Below are positions 1 through 9,848 of a DNA stretch of 64,000 nucleotides, piece after piece. Under the pieces are notes generated by a model, which worked only from the letters and a program-made list of their open reading frames with translations, searched no databases and was not told the DNA's origin. The stretch spans positions 434,001-498,000 of the forward strand of contig CAKMXJ010000007.1 in NCBI GenBank assembly GCA_928724745.1. The letters run 5' to 3'. The position numbers and the translations under genes were made by a program. The DNA comes from Anthracocystis setariae. Lineage: Eukaryota > Basidiomycota > Ustilaginomycetes > Ustilaginales > Ustilaginaceae. Positions within the stretch are counted from its first letter, which is position 1. Each line of letters opens with the position of its first letter.

Positions 1-2250
1 TTTGTTTGAGTGCTGACCGTACAGTACTGCGCAAGTTGAGTCGCAGTTCAGAAGTCGGTCCGCTCAGGGACCGAATCTCCGAAATCTCACCTCACACGTC
101 GAACTCGGTCGAGTGGCGTAACTGGTACAGCGCCGGACGGGGATGTTTGCGTCCCATGGCGAGGACTATACAATGCAGTACAATGCCGTGATTTTTCATT
201 TGGACCGAATCTGGCCGTGGTTGATTCGGCGCACTTGTCGCCGACTTAGAAACATTTGAGGAGATAAAGTCCGACCCAGCGACGGCATGCTTTGCTGTCC
301 CGTCACAGCTGTTGACTCGTTGGTGATGTTTGGGCAATGTTGTCTCAGCCGAAGCCTCGCGAAGACAGTTCCCCGTGTCAGTACTCAAAGCACTGTGCCT
401 TTTCAATGTGACTGTCATGCTCGGGACAACGAGGTTGGTGTTTGGGCTAGTTTGGACTCGGCAGACTGCGGAAGTTGGAGCCGCAGCGCAGCTTGAACTC
501 CACAAGAGTGATATTGCCCGCATGGACGGACACGAGGCACTTCGGTTGCGAGCTCACATTGGCGCTGACTTTGAAAGGCGTCCCGTAAGGTGCCTCGGCA
601 TATATCGGACTGGATACTGTTCATGCGACCTGTCGCAACAATCTGACAGGACAAGACGTTCCTTGTCAAGTCCAGTATGTCAGCGCTGAACGTCAGCTCG
701 ACGGCTTGAGGAGGAGATGCTCACGCTTGGCGATGCAATACGAGCCTATGCGCTTGCGCTGTCGTGCCACAATGGAGCACAGCAGCACTCGATACCCAGT
801 TTTCTTGATCGAGTCGAGTGCCGTACGGACCGGAGAGATCCCGCTAGAGGCACAGTAGCACCGATTGAATATCTCAGATGGCGTGTCTCTCCATTTTGCA
901 TTTTTTGAGACAGATAGATAATGCGGCTGCTGGTGTTTCCTCGCCTAGCCAGTCGAAGCTCATGTTAGTTCCATCTCCATATGCACAGTAGATGATACGG
1001 TATATCGAAGGACCGAGGTCCTACGGTTCGAAGAGGCTTGGTTCAAGAGGGGAGCAGGTCCATCTGACATATCGCATTTGGATCCACCAGGGCGCGCTCT
1101 TGATTGGATTGTCCCGAACTCCCCCAATTCGTTACCACGCCTCACAACGAATTTTGGTCTGATCTACTTCGGTCGATAGGTTCGCAGGATGCTTTCTGTG
1201 GCACACCTGACGAGGACAGCGCTGGTTGGCATACCTGTCGGGCAAACACAACCGTCCATGAGGGACCCTTTACGAGGCTAAAGGGTGTTATGACCGGGTT
1301 GCTCCAGAAGTCATGCCGTGTTTCAGCGTCCGTTGCTATGGAAGGGAGTGAGGCCACACGGTACTGCTCGGTGGGCTGTGTCGGAAGTGCGAAGGCTCCG
1401 CTTTCCGACGCAGCCCGTTGGCTGTACGAATGCTTGGATCAGCAACAGGAACCAGGCCCGCTTGCAATTGCTAGCTCCTACAGCACTGTATCTCGTTGAC
1501 ACGAAGCGGTCCTATATGCAGCGCGCTGTAGCGAAGTTGGAATGCAGGTGAATGCAGCAGTTTATGCAAGAGGCCGCCAACAAGTTCGAATTCGCGAACG
1601 GCCATCTGCCGCGGACCACGCTAGCAGCATCCAAGCTGGCTTAAAAGTTGAAACTTGGCCGGTCCGCCGTGCAGCAAATAGGGTCGCTTGTCAGGGTCTG
1701 GTCAGCTCATCTTGCACTAAAACAGCTGTTGCATTCATTTGCTTGCATGCGCCACCGCTCGTCCACGCTACGGTGGCGGGCGAATGTACTGGAATGCACA
1801 ACGTACTGCCATGGTGGCAATTCGCCCCTCACTTTAGTTGATCTAGGGCCACGGGCAATAATGATCTGCTGTAAGCTAATGCGCTCTTTCGCTTCGGCCA
1901 ATGCAGTCCACTGACACTGTGGCGTTTGCTATTACTCAGTAAATGTCCGGACATGGTTCGTGCCTTCAGATTGAGAGGGAGGACCTGGATGACAAGCAGC
2001 TACGGCATGCGGCTGCACGGGTTTGTTGCAGGAACTTGCAGCGCAACAAATCAGCCGGCCAGCCCAATTCCTCTCGAGCATGGTCCCGACCCTGACGAGC
2101 TCAACAGACTAGCAGCCCAAGCGAGACCCAAGATTCTTTCGCAGCCGCACCAAAGTAGCGAGGTCTGTTGTCGTGATTTAGCTATCCTGATGGTCTAGCT
2201 AAAGCATGGATAGACCCGCCCGCATTCACTACGGAATTTGTCGACGTCTG
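1..2250. other. Gene-free stretch
   Basis: Only short overlapping reading frames occur on both strands, none with recognisable protein content, splice-linked continuation or codon bias like the host genes further on. A GTACAGTAC palindrome sits at about 19-27. It may be ordinary intergenic DNA or decayed transposon sequence; nothing here allows a firmer statement. Confidence 0.6.
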
Positions 2251-2281
2251 CGCCTGTGACGCCCTTTAGGGCACAGAACCA

Positions 2282-2302
2282 GCGGGTCAGGGTCGGACCC
2301 GC
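2282..2302. repeat. GACCCGC hairpin, left flank of transposon island
   Basis: A perfect 7-bp inverted repeat (GCGGGTC, 7-nt spacer, GACCCGC). The same heptamer forms the hairpin at 9819-9848 on the other side of the transposase/eEF2 block. Matching subterminal hairpins are common in CACTA-type elements, so this may lie near the left end of an element. No exact terminal inverted repeat or target duplication was identified. Confidence 0.45.
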
Positions 2303-2677
2303 ACCAATGACAGACGCATCGCGCGTCAAAAAAGGGGGCAACCGTTGACGCGGGTTTGTGCGCCACCGGATTGGTCCGCTTTCCCGATTACTCCCGTCCA
2401 CAGCCACAGAAATCGCTTGGTATCGTTCTCGCTGATGTAGATAGCATTGCACAAAGATATACGAAGACAAAAGCATAACCAGCCAACCCTGTCTTGATGA
2501 ATGCGCCAAGAACTGCCTGTGGATGTAAATGAGTAGAACATGAGAGTCAGTTACTCCGTGTGTCGAGTGTGAACAGTCAGAAGCATGTGCGAGGACAATA
2601 TAAAAGTCAAAGGGTTAGCAAAGGCATATGCAAACATCAACAACATCATATCCATACTTACCAACGCAAAAGTCACC

Positions 2678-4474
2678 ATGTCTGGCCGTCGACAAAGACC
2701 AGCGAGCAGGAATGAGAGCCAAGGAAATGCAAAGCGCAGAGCCGTAGAACGAGACGAAGAGAGCGGAGATCGCAACGAGGATCAAGTTGTCATCGAAAGG
2801 GCCGAGTTGATGCAGACCGGAGGCAGAGAGGACGAGGAAAGTCAAGTAGAAGGCAATGCGAGTAGTCAGTACCCTAATCTGACCATAGGTGACGCCGAGA
2901 GAGCCCATCGACAACCGAGAACCACCGCCAAAGGGGTCCTTGTACAGCTTGAACAGCTGCGCCGCGAGCTCCCATCCATCATTGATCAATACTTACAAGA
3001 TCACCCACCCAAACCTGCAGAGGTCCACCCGACTCTGAACTATCTCGCCGACCACTTGCATGTCGACGAGCGTGGGATCGAGGACTTCACCGGCCGTGAG
3101 GATGTTGTGGAGACCCGGGATCGGATCACGTTCCGGCCAGAAAGAAAAGAAGTAGAAGGTCAGTAACGAAGTGTCTTGTCATCGTGCGCTGAGACTTGGT
3201 CTGATACTTACGATATGCTAACAACGGCCGCCACAGAGTTCCGCAAGCTGCGCAGCAACATCGAGGAGCTCCACCACCGCCTCGATGTCTCGCAGGCTCA
3301 GCTCGATACCGTCAAAGACGATGTAACGATGCTTAGGAGCCAGAACACAGAAATGGAAAGGAGATTGTCAGTAATGGAACGTTCGATTGCTGAAACCCAA
3401 CAGCAAGCATCACTTCCGACGACAAGCAGCAATGCAGGAACCACAACCAGCGTGAACAGGAACAACTTACCTTCATCCTCGCCTGCTGGCCGAGGCGGTG
3501 GCGGCTCCAAGTCGCACCTGCCTCTCCGCCGGTCCTTTGGTGAGTTTGTCCATCAGGCCATGGGCGTGAGCCGAGGACAGCGCTTGCCAGCGTTCGAAAG
3601 TCCACCGCCAAACAGTAGCGCTGGTCATCCTCTCCTGCGCATCAACTGGTCGAAGCCTTTTGATCAGCATGGAAACTCGCCGATTATTGGACGCTACCTA
3701 GCGTCGGAGGAGGTAAAGGAGAACAGTGCTGTACGAGAATGCATAGGAGAAATCGGAAAAGAAGTTGCTGTCCGTGTTTGTAAAGAGTCGTTGATGCGAT
3801 TGGCGAGAACCTGGAGAGAGCAGCAAAGGAAAACAGAAGAGGAGAAGGGGGAAGAGAAAAGGCAAAGGAGAAGACGCCAACGAAGGGCTCATAAGTGGGA
3901 CGCTCGAAGGGATGCCTGGCGCAATAGTCCAGGCATCCAAAGACGGTACGGTGATCATGACTTCCTTCCTCTGGAAGCCATGAGCGAAGATGAGACAGCA
4001 GGAGAAGAGGAACTTACAGCACAAGGAGGTTCCACCATCGTTTCGGGGTCGAGGGATGTGGGCCGTATTTGTCGAGTGCCTTGGAGGTCAGCTGAACTCG
4101 AGGAAGCCATCGAGGCATTGGACCGCCGCATCATTGAAGTGCAGGGATCCAACGCCCGACGGACCCGCACTCTTATTCGGCCTGCCACCGCGGCACTTCC
4201 TGCGGATCCTGAAGAAATCGTACCTGTTCCGGCGACGGTGTATCGATGGATGGTGGCGGAGAGATTCAGGAGACACCATATGGAAGCAGTCCAAAACGTT
4301 CAAAGGAATCGCGAACTTACCGAAGCCAATACCGAAGAAAGCGTCGTGCGCATTCCAGCGCAGTGGGGACGAGACCCCTCGTTCGATCTTGTTGTTGGCG
4401 GCGCCGACGACGGTGGTGAGCAAGTGCGGGACAGCTTCGTCAGCCGCTTGGATCCGCTTCTCCAAGATTCTTAG
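2678..4474 (+). CDS. Spliced coiled-coil protein of unknown function (transposon-associated?)
   Basis: Two exons, 2678-3158 and 3237-4474, give about 572 residues. The 78-nt intron has donor GTCAGT, a perfect TGCTAAC branch site and acceptor CCACAG, and splicing keeps frame. The ATG at 2678 has a CACC context; an in-frame ATG at 2585 would add 31 residues. Visible parts: an Arg/Glu-rich N-terminus; a heptad-patterned coiled coil at about residues 162-217; a Ser/Gly-rich linker; a very basic stretch (RQRRRRQRR) near the middle; and an acidic C-terminus. I do not recognise the family. Third-position use is mixed, unlike the C-ending host genes, which fits transposon DNA. A TnpA-like DNA-binding partner of the neighbouring transposase is possible but unproven. 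The antisense strand is also open in register and carries several GTAAGT donors, so strand assignment is not beyond doubt. Confidence 0.55.
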
Positions 4475-5140
4475 CGCAGACCTTGCGAGGCAAGACTGCG
4501 CTGAGAATCTTGGAGAAGCGAGTCCAAGGCAGCAGCGAAGGAGGAAGGTCGATAGCAGGCAGCAACGGCCAACCAGAGCATGCATCTGGTGTCGATTAGG
4601 CCAGTGGTGGTGGAAACGTCGGGAGCGGGTGAGGGATGGATGTGGAGAAGAAGGAGGAAGCGACGATAAAGCTCAGTCAAAAAATGAACGCACGCGCGCG
4701 TGCGCACTGACCCTCTGTGATCGCTGTACGTAGCTCTTCCGGCCGAAACTTCATTCCAATGGTCTCCGTCAGTATGATGTCTGTACAATGTAACATTGTC
4801 TCGCTCGCTATCGCTGACAATGAAGGAGCAAGGTGGTCGCCATCAAGATTTCACACTAGGACGCTCGTATGGTGTTAGTAATGCCAAAAATTTCATTCTC
4901 CGCAAGTTCTTAACCGATTGATCCCGATTTTGAAGCAAACTAACACTTCCCCGATCCCCAAAGACGATGGCAAGCCTCGATAACGCTCAGAATTGCTTGG
5001 TCAGCATCATCGAAGTGATGCCGTCGACGGGGTCCAAGGTCTTGAGGGGAATCCGGGCGTGAGTTGATTGTCAACCACCACCCCTTCCCCTACCCATCTC
5101 CCTCGTTCCCAAGCGCATCGACGCTAGTGTTCAGTCAAGA
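4475..5140. other. Spacer between coiled-coil gene and eEF2 fragment
   Basis: No supportable gene. A short ATG frame at 4967-5062 stops after 31 codons. The last 100 bases are pyrimidine-rich and may be the former 5' leader of the eEF2 copy. Confidence 0.5.
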
Positions 5141-5149
5141 TGGACACTT

Positions 5150-6118
5150 CACCGTCGACGAGATCCGAGGCCTCATGGACAAGCCCACCAACATTCGTAA
5201 CATGTCCGTCATTGCCCACGTCGACCACAGCAAGTCTACCCTTATCGACTCACTCGTTTCCAAGGCCGGCACCAAGGCCGGTGACACCCGTTTCATGGAC
5301 ACTCGTGACGATGAGAAGGAGCGTGGTATTACCGTCAAGTCCACCGCCATCTCCATGTACTTCCCCACGGACATGGACGCCCTCGAGGCCATCGCTCAGA
5401 AGAAGGATGACAACGAATTCTTGATCAACCTCATCGACTCCCCCGGTCACGTCGACTTCTCCTCCGAGGTCACCGCCGCTCTCCGTGTCACTGACGGCGC
5501 CCTGGTCGTCGTCGACTGCATCGAGGGTGTCTGCGTACAGACCGAGACCGTGCTTCGTCAGGCCCTTACCGAGCGTATCAAGTCCGTCGTCTGCTTGAAC
5601 AAGGTCGACCGTGCCCTCCTCGAGCTTCAGGTCGGCAAGCGGACCTCTACCAGTCCTTCATGCGCACCATCGAGTCCGTCAACATCGTCATCGCCACCTA
5701 CAACGATCCCGTCCTCGATGAGAGCCAGGCTCACCTCGGAAAGGGTACCGTCGCCTTTGCCTCCGGTCTTCACGGTTGGGCCTTCACCCTCCGCCAGTTT
5801 GCCAACCGCTACGCCAAGAAGTTCGGTGTCGACAAGGACAAGATGATGGTCAAGCTCTGGGGCGACAACTTCTTCAACCCCAAGACCAAGAAGTGGACCA
5901 CCAAGGAAACCGATGCTGATGGCAAGCCTCTCGAGCATGCCTTCAACATGTTCGTCCTCGACCCCATCTTTCGCGTCTTCGACGCCATCACGAACTTCAA
6001 GAAGGACGGGATCCCCAAGGTCCTCGAGAGCAAGCAGCTCCTCAAGGTTGCCATGCGCAAGTTCCTTCCCGCCGGTGATGCCCTCCTCGAGATGATCGTC
6101 ATCCACCTCCCTTCACCC
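5150..6118 (+). pseudogene. Truncated, frameshifted eEF2 (elongation factor 2) 5' fragment
   Basis: The translation matches the N-terminal G domain of eEF2, the GTPase that moves tRNA and mRNA through the ribosome, covering roughly the first 350 of about 840 codons. Visible damage: a lost base just after the ATG at 5150, so the ATG is out of frame with the rest; a P-loop change from the usual HGKST to HSKST; an in-frame deletion after SKAG; a one-base shift near 5635, after LLELQV, that moves the match to a second frame; a further deletion near 6024; and loss of homology after PSPVTA at about 6118. Codons are strongly C-ending, as in highly expressed host genes, and unlike the flanking transposon genes. 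This is a dead duplicate; the functional gene must lie elsewhere. Confidence 0.9.
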
Positions 6119-6220
6119 GTTACCGCGACCTTCCCGTTGTACCGTAGATATCAGACATCGTAATGCTAGAATAGTTTCGATTGACCATGCAAGTGTGCTT
6201 ACATACAATGCGAAGCTATC

Positions 6221-9200
6221 CTATGCGATCTTGATGCCCCAGAATGTGCCGTTGAGACCCGTGAACGGGCAAACCGATACTTGAGCCTCGACGGCGGTCA
6301 AGCGGACCACCATTTCGCCGCCGTAGCCATCTGGTCTGGCGAACTTGACGTTGATCTCGTCCATCAACTCCAGACATGGGTGATTTACACCGAGCGCTTC
6401 GACCGAATCCACCGCCTCCAGCTCCCGAAAGTGAACAAAGTATATATCCTCTCTGTCCTCGCTGTCTGTGTGTAAGCGAATGTGTTTCTTGAAGACCCAG
6501 AGCATCTGTCCGACCAGCAAGCGCTGTTGTTCGTCATCCCGCACAAGGACAAAGGTGTTCCCGACGTTGACGCTACCGCCCTGATTTGCTGATGAGTACC
6601 GGATGGGACGGGGGAACCACTCCTTGACCAGACTATGGAAATGCTGTGCCGTCGAAGTGATCCCGACGTCGTCTGTGCCTAGCGATGGATCAAACGAAGA
6701 CTTGTACTTGCCTTGGATAGTCTTGCGCGGCCCGTTGAGATGCTCGATGAGGAGCTGCTTCGTTTTGTCTTCCATAACCGTCTTTGCCATCGTTGTCTCG
6801 GTGATATCGCCGATGATCCTCCTGTTCTTTCCCTTGATAAACCTCTCCATTTCAGTCCTCATCAAGTCCGACCCCGAGACCTTCAGCTCCCGCTCCACTC
6901 CAGCTTGTAGACTTGCAATTCGCATCATGCTCTCCTCCAGAGCACCACCCTTCCTTGTTGTCTTGCGCATCCGACCGAGAACACCGTTGTAGCTTTCAAA
7001 GGCATAACAAGAGAAGTTCCTCGCTAGATCTCGGAGCAAACCAGGACCGCCGAATAGACAGAGTCAATACAAGTGTCAACATGCATCGTTTGCGCGTGGA
7101 ATCGTGAGACAGAGTGATACTTACGGGTTCCATACCTTCGGATGAACTCGGGGATGTGCTCGGCGATGTGACTGTTGAATGTCAGCCATCCCGGTCCCAA
7201 GAGTCTTGCTTGATGTTGATTGAATTGCTTGATAAGGTCGTTGAGACGCTGCACCTTGTCCTCGCTGAAGTCATGCTCCATGTAGTCGACGATAGCGACA
7301 AGGAGCACTGCTGACTCGAACACATCTTCTACAGGCTTGTCCCCTTCGAAGATCTCTCGCCGCACGCTGCTTTGCTCCGGCGCAAACCTCAATCGAAGCT
7401 GTTCTGCTCCACTGAGAGACCCAGCCCAGATCTCCATGAGGCCGAACAACAGCTGGTGCCTGAAGAGCGAGACCCATTGCTGAGCTGTAGGGTTCCCGCC
7501 GCTGGGATCTCCTACGCGTGGGTCTGGCCTCTGAGCTGTCGATGGCAACCAAGCTCGTTGGAACACTCGTTGCAGAGCCGGGAGCCGTTTGCCAACATTC
7601 TTACACGCACGCACGAGGAAGAGATGATAGAATCGATTGCACATTCCAAGGTGTATGGCGTGCATGTAGTCGGGCGGGCACATGGACGGGGTCGAGAAGT
7701 ACGGCAGCTCGTTGAGGACGCTGTACCGCACACCAGCGTCTTTGTGCCTCTCTTGGCCCTCTCGGTTCAGGCAATCTAGAGACTGCGTGCGATGGGAGTT
7801 GTCCCGTGTTTCGGCTGGGACGGCGTCTGGATTGCCGAGGTTGGCCATGTCGAACAAGCAGTATGGGCATCCTTTGCCCTCGTAGAAGCGCGAGGTTATG
7901 CCTCCGACCTTTGCCCTTGCTGGGCTGTCTGCGACAACCATGCCGAGCTTCACTCGGAACGTTCGACCTGTGATACCAGCAAGACATCAAGAATGTAATC
8001 AGCATTTGCAACAAGCTTCTTTGTCAGTATCAGCTTGTTCTTCGTGTGGCTCGCCGCAGTGTGTTTGAACTTACCTTCTGGATGAGCCGCTGTCTTGATT
8101 ACCACACCGTCGATGTACAGTTGCTTCAGCTCGTCCGTCACAAGCTTGAGATAAGCAGTCAGCTGCGCAAGCTTTGCCTCTTGCGGGCCAGGGAGAATGC
8201 CAACAAGATGTATTCCTAGACAACGGCGATCGAGCGAAGCTAGGCTCTGGGGAATGTTATCGATGCGCATCAACACCGCTCCGCTTGTGTGATAGCCCGA
8301 ATAACGACCCTTGAATGCACCAAACCAGTCGACAGACAGTGTGATCTTGATGTTCTCGTTGAAGTCCACGAAGGACATGTGACGACGGCAGGGTGATGTA
8401 CAGGTTGCGAGGTGGCAGTCGTCTTGCCACGCTTGCCCAGACCACAGACTGTTGTAGGCAACATCGCTTGCTGATCCAGGCCGCACAATGTAACGCTTCC
8501 ATTCTTCCAATCCATCCTCGTTCTTCCTATCTTGTAGAACTGCGGTGAGGATTGCTGTGATCGGACGATGCGAGTAGATGAGGGCTGGCCGTCGCCCGTT
8601 GTAGATTCCACGTCCGCAATGAGAGCAGTTCTCAGGAACCTGGTTTGGCTCATCGTTCCACAAGTAGAGCTTCGCACAGGCAGGACATACAGCATATCTA
8701 TTGAAATCATCTTGTATTCCAACATGTCTGCGAATGCTTGCCGGCGTGACCATGGTCCTGGCGGAGGTGTGAGGATTGTCTGACCGTTCGTTGGGGTTGT
8801 TGATGCCGTCGTCAACCTGCTGCAAGGCCGAAGCAATGATATCCTTGACTGAGATGACAACGAGCGTTGCCAGCCGATCTGAGATGCCGCCGAAGGCAAT
8901 GAGGTACAGAACAAGAAGGTAAAGCTGCTTTGCCCAAGCAGGGACTCCTTCGGGCGGTGGCAGCTCGCTTCGGAGAGGCGCAGGAGGAGGATCCAATGGC
9001 GCTGGAAGACTTGCCAGTGTGCCAACGTCATCGATGGCATCCTCGCTTGCTCTGCCGCTCGTTTCGGCACCATCGAACAAGGATTCATTGCCATCCAGAC
9101 TCTGTTCCATGCTCGAGTCTGCAGCCGACACTGACCAAGTGTCTTCACCGGAGTCTGATTGAGCGTCCACGGATTGTACCAGTCCTTCATGCTGTACTAC

Positions 9201-9434
9201 GTCGTTCTCTGCAAGTGCGGCTGGAGAAGCACAGACGTCATCGCTGGTGTCCATGAGCATTGTATTAACTGCAGGAGGAGGTACAGGGCCGAATCCAGAG
9301 TGCTGCGGCCGGGCAAGTATACGTGGACGCTCGTGGTTGTGATAGCGCCACCGCCGATAAGGTATCATGCTGAACCCTTTCTCGTTCGACGAGCATTCCG
9401 CACATCGACACAGTCGGAGCTTATCGGGCGGCAT
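6221..9434 (-). CDS. Tnp2/CACTA (Plavaka-like) transposase
   Basis: Three exons (9434-8075, 7967-7125, 7023-6221) join in frame to about 1,001 residues. Both introns have GTAAGT donors and the split codons agree. The N-terminus has a Cys pair (CRCAEC) and a WRYHNHERP motif, followed by an acidic region. The central part matches the Transposase_21 (Tnp2) pattern: a VDWF segment near residue 365, then an LxGILPGP-like stretch, DELKQLY, and ADSPARAKVGG near residue 465 leading into GCPYC. The splice to exon 3 rebuilds the YGT-P-RNFSCYAFESYNG segment typical of the downstream domain. The frame is intact, so the protein could be functional. I cannot place all the catalytic acidic residues by eye. 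It converges on the eEF2 fragment. Confidence 0.78.
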
Positions 9435-9631
9435 AGCTGATGTTGGTAAAGACTTTATGGTTAAAGACGATGAGACGATGGTAATAGCGAGCTAGGATTA
9501 CGATGACAAGCTAAGATACAAGACACGGCTGAACAGGAGGTGTGACGATCGTGATTTCGCTAAGTCTCAATGAACAGCGTCGGCCAGCATGACGCTGCTC
9601 GACGACCCGCTTCAGGCTTTGCGAGAGTTTT

Positions 9632-9736
9632 GGCCGGCGTCGTCGACGTTCCAATCCAATACCATGATCTGCGTCCTGATGATCTGTGCTGCTTGGACGC
9701 AGATCATGCTCATGAACGGCGTCGAGGACGCCGGCC
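9632..9736. repeat. Long nested imperfect palindrome
   Basis: The outer arms 9632-9648 and 9720-9736 match at 16 of 17 positions as inverted repeats. The inner arms 9664-9676 and 9695-9707 are a perfect 13-bp inverted repeat (ATGATCTGCGTCC) around an 18-nt loop. The structure lies about 200 bp upstream of the transposase start and could be a subterminal transposase-binding or cruciform region. Confidence 0.75.
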
Positions 9737-9818
9737 TCGTGGGTCCGCCATAATCTAACGCCTAACGACGTCGTTTATGACGCCATCGTGTTAGACCGGC
9801 GTCACACGACCCCGACAT

Positions 9819-9848
9819 GACCCGCTTATCGTGCGTATAAAGCGGGTC
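9819..9848. repeat. GACCCGC hairpin, right flank of transposon island
   Basis: A perfect 9-bp inverted repeat (GACCCGCTT ... AAGCGGGTC) with a 12-nt spacer. It shares its core heptamer with the hairpin at 2282-2302. Confidence 0.5.

Larger units (their letters stand above)
2282..9848. mobile_element. Putative CACTA-type DNA transposon with captured host fragment (boundaries uncertain)
   Basis: This block holds a Tnp2-like transposase (minus, 6221-9434), a spliced coiled-coil protein (plus, 2678-4474) and a damaged 5' piece of eEF2 (about 5150-6118). The eEF2 piece stops about 100 bp before the transposase stop codon. GACCCGC hairpins lie on both flanks, and a long imperfect palindrome at 9632-9736 is near the right flank. 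Known CACTA elements often encode a transposase plus a second DNA-binding protein, and can carry host gene fragments. That all three parts belong to one element is inference. The ends used here are only the outer hairpins; the true termini were not found. Confidence 0.4.

Noticed and set aside
2227..2234. CACTACGG as a possible CACTA terminus
   Set aside because: No matching inverted copy was found near 9.5-10.8 kb, so a terminal repeat cannot be claimed.
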